A stretch of DNA of 24,308 nt. It comes from Clostridia bacterium (GTDB lineage Bacteria > Bacillota > Clostridia > TANB77 > CAG-508). The notes under the pieces are model-generated. The model was given only the letters and a program-made list of their open reading frames with translations. It had not been told where the DNA came from and ran no database searches. The translations under genes and the position numbers were made by a program. Each line of letters begins with the position of its first letter. The first letter of the stretch is position 1. Shown here in pieces: positions 1-6,953 of this stretch. The DNA lies in the NCBI GenBank assembly GCA_900754085.1, contig CAAEBO010000018.1, positions 1-24,308 of the forward strand. The letters are read 5' to 3'.

Positions 1-61
1 AATAAAAAATAGAATTTGTAAAAAAATAAATATATATGAAATATTTAAATATGGAGGCAAA

Positions 62-853
62 ATGACAAGTATTACTTTCCCATTATTTAATATAAAATTT
101 GAAATCTCTAGAGTAGCTCTTTCTATAGGAAATATAAATATATATTGGTATGCAATTTTTATAGCAATAGCTTTTATAATTGCAATTTTGGGTTTAAAAA
201 AAGATTCTAAGAAATATAAAATAGATTATAATGATATTTTAGAATTAATGACTATTACATTACCAATATCTATAATAAGTGCAAGGTTATATTATATAAT
301 CTTTAATTTAGATTATTATTCGAATAATTTAATAGAAATGATAAATATAAAAAACGGTGGACTTGCAATATATGGTGGAATATTGGGAGCAGTTGTAACG
401 ATTACAATATTTTGCAAGCTTAAGAAAATAAAAATATTAGATATGCTAGATATGTTAGTTCCATATTTAGCACTAGGACAAGCAATTGGAAGATGGGGAA
501 ATTTTGTTAATGGCGAGGCACATGGCAGAGTAACAAATAGCATATTCAGAATGGGAATTGTAGAAAATGGTATATATATGGAAGTACATCCTACTTTTTT
601 ATATGAATCTATATGTACATTAATTATATTTTTCATATTAAGATATTTAAAGAATAATAGAAGATATCCAGGACAATTAACATATATATATCTTCTAATG
701 TATTCATTTGCACGCGCAATAATAGAAGGACTAAGAACAGATAGTTTAATGTTAGGAACCATAAGAGTTTCACAACTAATTTCGATTATAATATGTATTA
801 TTACATTAATTATATTAATATATAAAAAGAAAAAATGGACAAGACTAAACTAA
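62..853 (+). CDS. lgt: Prolipoprotein diacylglyceryl transferase
   Basis: Transfers a diacylglyceryl group from phosphatidylglycerol to the lipobox cysteine of preprolipoproteins, the first step of lipoprotein maturation in the cytoplasmic membrane. The 263-aa product has the usual family length and about seven hydrophobic segments. The Lgt signature GRWGNFVNGEAHG is at residues 143-155, followed by HPTFLYES (176-183) and EGLRTDSL (222-229), which are conserved family blocks. In the GG-x-x-x-x-GG block (99-106) the residue matching E. coli His103 is Tyr104, seen here as AIYGG. The ATG at 62 follows GGAGG at 53-57. The gene lies 53 nt upstream of the HD hydrolase gene with no clear terminator between them, so co-transcription is possible. 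Identification is firm. Confidence 0.97.
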   Translation: MTSITFPLFNIKFEISRVALSIGNINIYWYAIFIAIAFIIAILGLKKDSKKYKIDYNDILELMTITLPISIISARLYYIIFNLDYYSNNLIEMINIKNGGLAIYGGILGAVVTITIFCKLKKIKILDMLDMLVPYLALGQAIGRWGNFVNGEAHGRVTNSIFRMGIVENGIYMEVHPTFLYESICTLIIFFILRYLKNNRRYPGQLTYIYLLMYSFARAIIEGLRTDSLMLGTIRVSQLISIIICIITLIILIYKKKKWTRLN

Positions 854-906
854 TATCCCAAAAAAGTGTTTAATGTATTAAAATATTTGCTAAAAGGAGA
901 AAAAAG

Positions 907-1395
907 ATGAATATTAAAGAAATAAGAGAGTATGTAAAAAATAAGCACGAAGGTCAAAGAAGAAAGCAAGGAACACCATATTATTTGCATCCATATGCCG
1001 TAGCAGAGATGCTAAAAGATAAAGGCTTTGACGAAGATTACCAAGTAACAGGATTATTACATGATACATTAGAAGACACAAATGCTACAAAAGAAGAAAT
1101 CTTAAAATTAACTAATGAAAAAGTTTTAGAAGCAGTAGTATTAGTAACAAAAGAACATGGATATAATATGCAGGAGTATTATGATAGAATAATGAAAAAT
1201 GACATGGCAAGAATGGTTAAATTAGCAGATAGATGGCATAATTTAAGCGAAAGCGCAATGACTAATTATCTGTTTAAACAAAAATATATTAAAGAAACAG
1301 AAAAATGGTATTTTAAAATGGCAGAAGGAACCTGTTTTGAAGAAGAAATAAAAGAAGAATTAATAAAATTAAAAGACTCTATTAAAATAATATAG
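907..1395 (+). CDS. Small HD-domain hydrolase, RelA/SpoT hydrolase-like
   Basis: A 162-aa single-domain HD phosphohydrolase resembling the (p)ppGpp hydrolase half of RelA/SpoT proteins. Visible metal and catalytic positions are His28 (in the PYYLHP block), His52-Asp53 followed by Glu56-Asp57 (LLHDTLEDT), and Asp108 in KLADRWHN. The N-terminal H-x-GQ-x-R-x-x-G-x-PY block is typical of the family. There is no synthetase, TGS or ACT domain, so it resembles a small alarmone hydrolase or MESH1-like protein rather than a bifunctional Rel. The start ATG follows AAAAGGAG. The ppGpp substrate is inferred from family only; other nucleotide substrates are possible. Confidence 0.85.
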   Translation: MNIKEIREYVKNKHEGQRRKQGTPYYLHPYAVAEMLKDKGFDEDYQVTGLLHDTLEDTNATKEEILKLTNEKVLEAVVLVTKEHGYNMQEYYDRIMKNDMARMVKLADRWHNLSESAMTNYLFKQKYIKETEKWYFKMAEGTCFEEEIKEELIKLKDSIKII

Positions 1396-1445
1396 AATGG
1401 AAGATAGAATTTTATATTATACTGAATCTTAAGTGAAATATGTTC

Positions 1446-1468
1446 ATAATAAATCGGAAATTTATTAT
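1446..1468 (+). terminator. Weak AT-rich hairpin after the HD gene
   Basis: ATAATAAAT (1446-1454) pairs perfectly with ATTTATTAT (1460-1468) around a 5-nt CGGAA loop, 50 nt after the HD gene stop. The stem is all A-T and there is no long T run after it, so termination here is only a possibility. It lies between two near-identical CTGAA(A)TCTTAAG stretches at about 1421 and 1481. Confidence 0.25.
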
Positions 1469-1504
1469 TGTCATTTATAGCTGAAATCTTAAGAACAAAA
1501 AAAC

Positions 1505-1533
1505 TTTACAATTAAAATAGATAGTGATAAAAT
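1505..1533 (+). promoter_or_regulatory. SigA-type promoter of the deacetylase gene
   Basis: TTTACA (1505-1510), a 17-nt spacer and TAAAAT (1528-1533) make a near-consensus vegetative promoter. Transcription would start near 1540, giving a leader of about 98 nt. That leader holds a 7-bp hairpin (TACAGAA at 1542-1548 with TTCTGTA at 1562-1568) and two Shine-Dalgarno-like stretches, of which AAAGGAG at about 1621-1627 serves the gene. Confidence 0.7.
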
Positions 1534-1637
1534 AGAATTTCTACAGAAAAAAGCTGATAAGTTCTGTAAAATAATTTTTATAGAGGAGGAAAGAGGTTAT
1601 TATATTATAATTTCAGCAAGAAAGGAGCACAAATATT

Positions 1638-2798
1638 ATGTATAAATCTAAAGGAACAAGAGGACGGAAGAAGTCTATAGGATTAAGGCATATTGTAATT
1701 GGGGGAATAATAATTTTAGCATTGCTAATACTGTTTGTACCAATATCGGTAAAAAACAAAACTACCGAAATAGAAGTAGGAACAGAATATAAGGCTAATC
1801 CTAAAGTAACATATTTGGGTATTGATATTTCTAAATATGTTAAATCTAATGGTAATGTAGATACTTCTAAAGTAGGAGAGTATAACATAAACTACAAATG
1901 GGGTATCAAGTCGAAAACTACAACAATAAAAGTAGTAGACAAAACAGCACCAGTTATACATTTGCAAGGAGCAAAAATATTATATGCTAAAGACCCTAAA
2001 AACTTAGATGGACTAGAAGAAGGAGTAATAGTAACAGATAATTATGACAAAGGAATAAAAGCAAAGCGGGATAAGAACAAAATAAGTGACACAGAATATG
2101 AATTTGTTTATACCGCAATAGATTCATCTGGTAACATGGCAATAGCAAAAAGAAAGATTGTTATAGCAACCGGAGTTATCTGCTTAACCTTTGATGATGG
2201 ACCGTCTAGTATTACACCAGAAGTCCTAGATGTGCTAAAAGAAAATAATATTAAAGCAACTTTTTTTATTGTAGATTATTCTGAGAAATCTAAAAGTACA
2301 ATCCAAAGAATAATAGATGAAGGTCATACACTAGCAATACATGGTATGTCACATGATTATGCTAAGATATATTCTTCACCAGAAGCAATTACTGCAAATT
2401 TTAAAAGCTTGCAAGAAAAGATAAAAAAAGATTTTAATTATAATGCAAAATATGTTAGATTTCCAGGAGGGTCATCTAATACAATAAGTAGTAATTACTG
2501 TGAAGGAGTTATGACAGAAGCTGTTAAAAAAGTACAAGAAGAAGGCTTAGAATATTATGATTGGAACGTTGATGTAGACGATGCGGGTAGTGCAAGAACG
2601 TCTAAACAAATATATAATAATTTTGTAGATGGAATTTTACCAGAAATAGAAAATATTGTACTAATGCATGACGGAGAAGGACATGAGCCTACAGCAGAAG
2701 TGTTACAAGAAATTATAAGCTATGCAAAAGAAAATGGCTATATATTTACTGCAATTTCAGAAAATACTACACCAGTTCAGCATAGTGTAAATAACTGA
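1638..2798 (+). CDS. Membrane-anchored polysaccharide deacetylase (PgdA-like NodB domain) with Ig-like repeats
   Basis: Probably an extracellular peptidoglycan N-acetylglucosamine deacetylase. It is 386 aa. A basic N-terminus precedes one membrane segment at about 18-37. Residues about 40-175 look like two beta-rich Ig-like (DUF5011-type) repeats, the second starting at DKTAPVIHL and ending at IDSSGNMA. The NodB catalytic domain fills about 178-375: TFDDGP (184-189), the metal-binding His235 and His239 in HGMSH, RFPGGS (274-279), DWNVD (308-312) and LMHD (342-345). All five NodB motifs are present; the usual Ser/Thr after the first metal His is Gly. The start is fixed by AAAGGAG. The exact sugar substrate is inferred. 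Confidence 0.92.
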   Translation: MYKSKGTRGRKKSIGLRHIVIGGIIILALLILFVPISVKNKTTEIEVGTEYKANPKVTYLGIDISKYVKSNGNVDTSKVGEYNINYKWGIKSKTTTIKVVDKTAPVIHLQGAKILYAKDPKNLDGLEEGVIVTDNYDKGIKAKRDKNKISDTEYEFVYTAIDSSGNMAIAKRKIVIATGVICLTFDDGPSSITPEVLDVLKENNIKATFFIVDYSEKSKSTIQRIIDEGHTLAIHGMSHDYAKIYSSPEAITANFKSLQEKIKKDFNYNAKYVRFPGGSSNTISSNYCEGVMTEAVKKVQEEGLEYYDWNVDVDDAGSARTSKQIYNNFVDGILPEIENIVLMHDGEGHEPTAEVLQEIISYAKENGYIFTAISENTTPVQHSVNN

Positions 2799-2803
2799 AA
2801 AAC

Positions 2804-2859
2804 AACCGGGATTTTAGAATCTCTTCCGGGATCGGGGGACGATCCTTAAAATCCCGGTT
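2804..2859. repeat. Palindromic intergenic repeat (REP-like), copy 1
   Basis: AACCGGGATTTTA (2804-2816) is perfectly inverted at 2847-2859. The loop carries a second perfect stem, GGATCG (2829-2834) with CGATCC (2840-2845). It is the most GC-rich patch of the neighbourhood. A shorter relative sits at 16714-16749, sharing CGGGATTTTA and the AAAATCxCGGTT end, which marks a dispersed repeat rather than a one-off terminator. It could still terminate transcription after the deacetylase gene, since a T/A-rich stretch follows. Confidence 0.75.
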
Positions 2860-2886
2860 TAAAATTTTAATTAAATGGAGGGAGAA

Positions 2887-3489
2887 ATGGAAGTATTATT
2901 CGCAACAAATAACCCAGCTAAAATAAAAATATATTCGAACAAATTAAAAGAAAAAGGAATAAATATTAAAAGTTTAGTAGACTTAAATATAAAAGTTGAT
3001 ATAGAAGAAAGTGGTAAAGATTCAATAGAAAATGCAATTATAAAAGCAAAAGGATATTATGAATTTGCCAAAATACCAACAATTGGTATGGATAACAGTT
3101 TGTTTATAGAAGGAATAGAAGATTCAGAGCAACCAGGAACTCATGTTAGAAGAATAAATGGAAAAAGATTAACAGATAAAGAAATGATAGAATATTATAC
3201 TGGATTAGTTAAAAAATATAAGAAGAATTTAAAGGCTAAATGGGTATATGGAATGGCAATATATGACGGAAAAAATACACAAACATTTTCATGGTCAAAA
3301 GGTGATTTTTATTTTGTAGAAAAGCCATCTCAAATTATAAATGAGGGATATCCATTAGACTCTATAAGTATTTTACCTGAAAATGGTAAATATTTTGTAG
3401 ACTTAACTCGAGAAGAGAAGGATAACTATAAAAGTAAAGATTCAAAAGATAATGAAGTTGTAAAATTTATTTTGGAAAGTTTAAACTAA
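2887..3489 (+). CDS. HAM1/RdgB-like non-canonical purine NTP pyrophosphatase
   Basis: Likely hydrolyses ITP, dITP or XTP to the monophosphate, cleaning the nucleotide pool. The family's nucleotide-binding start is seen as FATNNPAKIK (residues 5-14), with the Glu41-rich stretch and ENAIIKAKGYYEFAKIPTIGMDNSLFIEG around 48-76 matching the position of the DDSGL block. That block is altered to MDNSL, so this is a divergent subgroup. At 200 aa it fits the family length. I chose the ATG at 2887 because GGAGGGAG at 2877-2884 gives good spacing; the in-frame ATG at 2875 sits inside that ribosome-binding site. Confidence 0.8.
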   Translation: MEVLFATNNPAKIKIYSNKLKEKGINIKSLVDLNIKVDIEESGKDSIENAIIKAKGYYEFAKIPTIGMDNSLFIEGIEDSEQPGTHVRRINGKRLTDKEMIEYYTGLVKKYKKNLKAKWVYGMAIYDGKNTQTFSWSKGDFYFVEKPSQIINEGYPLDSISILPENGKYFVDLTREEKDNYKSKDSKDNEVVKFILESLN

Positions 3490-3547
3490 AAAAGTAAAGA
3501 ACTCTAAAAAATGTTCTTAAAGGTCATAAAAAGATAAGGATGAAGAT

Positions 3548-4495
3548 ATGAAAATACCAAACGAACTAGAAGATAATATAGAGAAACAATTAAAAGATAT
3601 AAAATTAACAGAATTAAAAGAAATTTCTAAGAATTTAAGTAATAAGTATATGAATGAAAAAAGAATGGGGCAAAGTTTATTAAATAAAGAATTAGAAGCT
3701 TTGGCATATTCAATTATTAGAATGCCTGCAACTTTTTGTGCAATAAATAAAGTTCTAGAAGAAACAATAAAAAGATATAATATTAATATAGAAACTGCAC
3801 TAGACATAGGTTCTGGAACAGGAGCTGGTGAATGGGCTATCTATGACAATTGTACAAATATAAAAGAAATTCTTTGTATAGAACGCGAAGAAAATATGAT
3901 AAATTTGGCTAAAAAATTATTAGAAGCCTATACAGGCATTACTTGGATAAATCAAGACATAGTAAAAAGCAAAGTTAATAATAAAGCAGACTTAGTTATT
4001 GTTTCTTACATAATAAATGAATTATTGGAAGAAGCAAAAGAAAAAGTAATAAATGATATTTTTAATACATTTAATAAAGTTTTAATATTCGTAGAGCCAG
4101 GAACACCTGAAGGCTTTAGTAATATAAGGAAAATTCAGCAATTAGCCTTAAAAAACAATTTGTATGTATTAGCACCATGTACTGCTCAATCAGAGTGTAA
4201 GTTACCAAAAGAAGATTGGTGCCATTCTGTAATTAGAGTAGAAAGAAATAAAATACATAAATTTTTAAAATCTGCCGAAGTGCCTTACGAAGACGAAAAA
4301 TTTTCGTATATAGCAATATCTAAACAAAATTTAGAAGTAAAAGGATCTAGAATTTTAAGACATCCTAATATCTCTAGTGGATTTATAAAGACTAAATTAT
4401 GTACAAATGGAATTATAGAAGAAAAAACTTTTACAAAAAAAGATAAAGAATTATTTAAAAAAGTAAAGAAAAGTAAATGTGGAGATTTAATATAA
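3548..4495 (+). CDS. Rsm22-type SAM-dependent methyltransferase with four-cysteine cluster motif
   Basis: A 315-aa member of the Rsm22 family, bacterial relatives of the mitochondrial small-ribosomal-subunit factor Rsm22/METTL17. The SAM-binding motif LDIGSGTGAGEWA is at residues 85-97, with an acidic motif (CIEREENM) at 110-117 and FVEPGTPEGF at 181-190. Cys211, Cys217 and Cys225 (in APCTAQSEC and DWCH) plus Cys285 form the four-Cys set associated with an iron-sulfur cluster in this family. The YEDEKFSYIA block (247-256) is also typical. The start uses AAGGA at 3536-3540. Whether it methylates RNA or acts as a ribosome-assembly factor is not decided by the sequence. Confidence 0.87.
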   Translation: MKIPNELEDNIEKQLKDIKLTELKEISKNLSNKYMNEKRMGQSLLNKELEALAYSIIRMPATFCAINKVLEETIKRYNINIETALDIGSGTGAGEWAIYDNCTNIKEILCIEREENMINLAKKLLEAYTGITWINQDIVKSKVNNKADLVIVSYIINELLEEAKEKVINDIFNTFNKVLIFVEPGTPEGFSNIRKIQQLALKNNLYVLAPCTAQSECKLPKEDWCHSVIRVERNKIHKFLKSAEVPYEDEKFSYIAISKQNLEVKGSRILRHPNISSGFIKTKLCTNGIIEEKTFTKKDKELFKKVKKSKCGDLI

Positions 4496-4528
4496 CTAAA
4501 TATATAGCATAAATTGGAGGAGAATTAA

Positions 4529-5692
4529 ATGACAAATTTATTAATTAAATTATTTATAAAAGATAAAGATGTAAATAATTTAGAAACAAGAGGAAAATAT
4601 GGAATACTTTCTAGTGCTACTGGAATTGTAGTAAATATTTTACTTTCAATAGTAAAGATTATTATAGGTATAGTGGCAAATTCTATTTCTATTATATCAG
4701 ATGCTTTAAACAATATTACAGATGTAGGTTCATCTATAGTAACGATGATAGGATTTAAAATATCACAAAAGAAGATAGATAAAGACCACCCATGGGGACA
4801 TGGCAGAATGGAATACATAACAGCGTTTATAGTAGATATAATTATTTTAATGGTTGGATTTGAGCTTTTAAAAACATCAATTTACAAAATAATAACTCCA
4901 GAACTACCAGCGGTAAGCAATGTTACTATTTTAATATTGGTAATAGCAGTACTTACAAAATTATGGCTATTTTTATTTTACAAAAAAGTTGCAAAAACAA
5001 TAAATTCTAATGCAATAAAAGGAAATGCTTATGACAGTATATCAGATTCAGTTTCTACATTAGTAGTTTTAATATCTGCAATTATAGCGAAAGTTTTCGG
5101 AATATCAATAGATGGATATGCAAGTTTAATTGTTTCTGCATTCATATTATTTACAGGCTACAAGGCAATAAAAGAAACTATAGATTTATTATTAGGAATG
5201 AAACCAGATCCAGAATTTATAAATGATATAGAAGCAGAAACAAAAAAATATGAAATGATTTCTGGCATACATGACATTATGGTACACGACTATGGACCAG
5301 GAAGAAAGATTGTTTCATTCCATGCAGAAGTTCCAGCAGATGGTGATATTTGTAAAGTGCATGATATTATTGATCAGATGGAACAAGATCTATATGAAAA
5401 ATTTAATTGTATTACAACAATACATATGGATCCTATAGTTGTAGACAATGAAGAAATAAACGAGATGCGAGAATTTACAAAAATGATAGTAAATGAGCTT
5501 AATGCGGAATTTTCTATTCATGACTTCAGAATGACCGATGGAGGAAAAAGAATTAATTTAATTTTTGATTTAGTAGTTCCAAGAGATAAGGAATATGATA
5601 AAGAAGAAATTGTAAAAAACATTCAAGAAAAGATACATAATAAAAACAATAAGTACTATGCAGTTATAAAAGTAGAAACATCATATGTTTAA
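4529..5692 (+). CDS. Cation diffusion facilitator family divalent metal transporter
   Basis: A 387-aa CDF exporter that moves divalent metals out of the cytoplasm against protons. Six hydrophobic helices fill about residues 28-222. HPWGHGRME (87-95) is the loop typical of the FieF/CzcD group. The helix-5 metal pair is present as Asp169-x-x-x-Asp173. The helix-2 site reads SDALNNITD (57-65), so the position usually Asp or His in the x-x-x-D pair is Asn61, with Asp65 kept. A cytosolic ferredoxin-like domain follows (about 225-310, with histidines in HDIMVHD and FHAEV), and a further roughly 75 residues form an extra C-terminal extension. GGAGGAG precedes the ATG. The metal is not predictable from sequence alone. 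Confidence 0.93.
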   Translation: MTNLLIKLFIKDKDVNNLETRGKYGILSSATGIVVNILLSIVKIIIGIVANSISIISDALNNITDVGSSIVTMIGFKISQKKIDKDHPWGHGRMEYITAFIVDIIILMVGFELLKTSIYKIITPELPAVSNVTILILVIAVLTKLWLFLFYKKVAKTINSNAIKGNAYDSISDSVSTLVVLISAIIAKVFGISIDGYASLIVSAFILFTGYKAIKETIDLLLGMKPDPEFINDIEAETKKYEMISGIHDIMVHDYGPGRKIVSFHAEVPADGDICKVHDIIDQMEQDLYEKFNCITTIHMDPIVVDNEEINEMREFTKMIVNELNAEFSIHDFRMTDGGKRINLIFDLVVPRDKEYDKEEIVKNIQEKIHNKNNKYYAVIKVETSYV

Positions 5693-5707
5693 AGGTAACA
5701 TAAATAT

Positions 5708-5735
5708 TTGCAAAATATTTGGTAAATGATATAAT
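5708..5735 (+). promoter_or_regulatory. Promoter upstream of the 160-aa membrane protein
   Basis: TTGCAA (5708-5713), a 16-nt spacer and TATAAT (5730-5735) with an extended TGA just upstream (5727-5729). The expected start is near 5742, leaving a leader of about 70 nt before the ATG at 5811. Confidence 0.65.
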
Positions 5736-5810
5736 ATAAAATGTAACTTGTAAACAACAGAAAGCAAGCCATTTAAAGCTTTCACCAATAGTTTTAAGGA
5801 GTGTTTTATT

Positions 5811-6293
5811 ATGAAAAAACGGAAACTTGTAAATTGTGTATACGCGGTACTATTAATAGTATCTTCCTGCATAGTAGTATCATTACTAGAAACTTGTGCA
5901 ATGTTGTTGAAATATCAACGGACACTGGATTATTCCAATGTAGAGAATGTTTGCTACAAAATTCAAAAAGCAGGAGAACTTATACCTATAGACCAAAATG
6001 TATGTGAAAAGTATGTAGTAGAAACAGACAGATATGGAAGCATTATACTTACTGTTATTGGAAAAGAAGGAGAAGAAGTAAGTTGTGAAATGACACCAGA
6101 CTATCAAATAGTGGATGGCATTAAACACACTACTAATTTTAAATATGTACTTTTAGCAGTAACTGGCCCTATGTTTCGTGAAACTTTATATGTTATGATA
6201 TCGATAATAATAGGGTTCGTAATAGGTCGTGTATTATTGATAATAATAGGGTTCGTAATAGATCGTGTATTATGGAATATAAAGACAAGGTAA
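5811..6293 (+). CDS. Small membrane protein of unknown function
   Basis: A 160-aa protein I do not recognise. A basic start (MKKRK) leads into a membrane helix at about 6-28, a polar middle of about 90 residues with several cysteines (CYKIQKAG, NVCEKY, VSCEM), and a hydrophobic C-terminal region from about 108 to 155. This predicts an outside-facing central domain between two membrane anchors. AAGGAG about 10 nt before the ATG decides the start; another frame beginning at 5801 has no ribosome-binding site. The last 35 residues contain a 12-residue tandem duplication. It stands alone between a promoter (5708) and a terminator (6317), which supports it being an expressed single-gene unit. Its codon mix is less A/T-extreme than its neighbours, suggesting an accessory origin. 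Confidence 0.7.
   Translation: MKKRKLVNCVYAVLLIVSSCIVVSLLETCAMLLKYQRTLDYSNVENVCYKIQKAGELIPIDQNVCEKYVVETDRYGSIILTVIGKEGEEVSCEMTPDYQIVDGIKHTTNFKYVLLAVTGPMFRETLYVMISIIIGFVIGRVLLIIIGFVIDRVLWNIKTR
6204..6275 (+). repeat. In-frame 36-bp tandem duplication
   Basis: Units 6204-6239 and 6240-6275 differ at only two bases and encode IIIGFVIGRVLL and IIIGFVIDRVLW. The duplication lengthens the C-terminal hydrophobic segment of the 160-aa membrane protein by exactly 12 residues. The high identity argues for a recent event. Confidence 0.9.
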
Positions 6294-6316
6294 AGAAACT
6301 ATGTAATAAGCACTAG

Positions 6317-6352
6317 AAAACTGAGATGGAAATTTTTCCGTCTCAGTTTTAC
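6317..6352 (+). terminator. Rho-independent terminator
   Basis: ACTGAGATGG (6320-6329) pairs with CCGTCTCAGT (6338-6347) through one G-T wobble, preceded by A's and followed by a T run. It closes the single-gene unit of the 160-aa membrane protein. Confidence 0.85.
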
Positions 6353-6425
6353 AATTTTAAATGATACTATTGTGAAAAATAATATATTAAATAAATGAAA
6401 AATACTTTTAAAATTAACATAAATA

Positions 6426-6434
6426 TGGTATAAT
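6426..6434 (+). promoter_or_regulatory. Extended -10 promoter of the 133-aa gene
   Basis: TGGTATAAT (6426-6434) is a full extended -10 element. The -35 region is weak. Transcription would begin near 6441, at the very start of the inverted repeat in the leader. Confidence 0.55.
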
Positions 6435-6439
6435 AACTA

Positions 6440-6508
6440 ATGCACTAAGATTTGAAAAGGAACAAATATATAATGAATTTATTTTATGTAGATTTTGTTC
6501 TAGTGCAT
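6440..6508 (+). promoter_or_regulatory. Structured 5' leader (two nested dyads)
   Basis: ATGCACTA (6440-6447) is inverted at 6501-6508 (TAGTGCAT), and just inside it GAACAAA (6460-6466) pairs with TTTGTTC (6494-6500). In the RNA this gives a 15-bp stem with a 12-nt bulge on one side. It ends 8 nt before the AAAGGAGG of the 133-aa gene, so it could influence ribosome access or mRNA stability. Confidence 0.6.
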
Positions 6509-6530
6509 GATGCGAAAGGAGGACATAAGA

Positions 6531-6932
6531 ATGAAAACAGCATGGTATGATAACGCATCAATTAAAGAAATTAAGAAGGTACTTAAGGCATATCCTTCGC
6601 ACAAAACTAGTGTTTTTGAAGACATAGTTTCACAAAAGGAGAAAATTTGGAGGAGTAATCCGATTGCAGTATCTGGTAATGAGAAAAACTATGAAAGATT
6701 ATATGAAATTGCCCAATTACCTAATAGCATTTTAGGTGGGTACACATATAGAAGAATCTTTTCATTATTAGAGAGAACTGAAATAACAAAAGTAGATTTA
6801 TCAAAAATTTATGAAACTATAAAAGGCACTAAACCAATATGGGTGGTAGAAAGTTTTGAAGGTCCATTCGTAGAAGCAAAAGAATACGGGCCATTTACAT
6901 TTATTTTCTTTAACGAAAAAACTAAGGATTAA
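6531..6932 (+). CDS. Hypothetical 133-aa soluble protein
   Basis: I do not recognise this family. The product has no signal peptide or membrane helix. An N-terminal half with alternating helix-like stretches (ASIKEIKKVLKAYPSHKTS) leads to a C-terminal segment rich in aromatic and beta-like residues (PIWVVESFEGPFVEA, GPFTFIFF). The ATG at 6531 is chosen because AAAGGAGG lies at 6516-6523; the in-frame ATG at 6507 is upstream of that site. The stop codon lies inside the following terminator. The gene has its own promoter and a structured leader, so it is probably expressed alone. Confidence 0.65.
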   Translation: MKTAWYDNASIKEIKKVLKAYPSHKTSVFEDIVSQKEKIWRSNPIAVSGNEKNYERLYEIAQLPNSILGGYTYRRIFSLLERTEITKVDLSKIYETIKGTKPIWVVESFEGPFVEAKEYGPFTFIFFNEKTKD

Positions 6933-6949
6933 TAATCCTTAGTTTTTTT
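6916..6949. terminator. Bidirectional terminator between convergent genes
   Basis: AACTAAGGATT (6920-6930) pairs perfectly with AATCCTTAGTT (6934-6944), flanked by A's on the left and T's on the right, so it works on both strands. The stop codon TAA of the 133-aa gene (6930-6932) lies in the stem and loop, and the minus-strand gene ends 5 nt further on. Confidence 0.9.
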
Positions 6950-6953
6950 GTGT

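Noticed and set aside
316..762. Antisense open frame across lgt
   Set aside because: It is the shadow of lgt on the opposite strand, with no ribosome-binding site and no recognisable protein pattern; the plus-strand frame carries the Lgt motifs.
2875..2889. Upstream ATG for the HAM1-like gene
   Set aside because: The ATG overlaps the GGAGGG ribosome-binding site that serves the ATG at 2887; the same reasoning removed the upstream ATGs at 6507 and 13799.
5801..6007. Alternative plus-strand frame starting at 5801
   Set aside because: Overlaps the 160-aa membrane protein, lacks a correctly spaced Shine-Dalgarno, and starts within the ribosome-binding region of the better frame.
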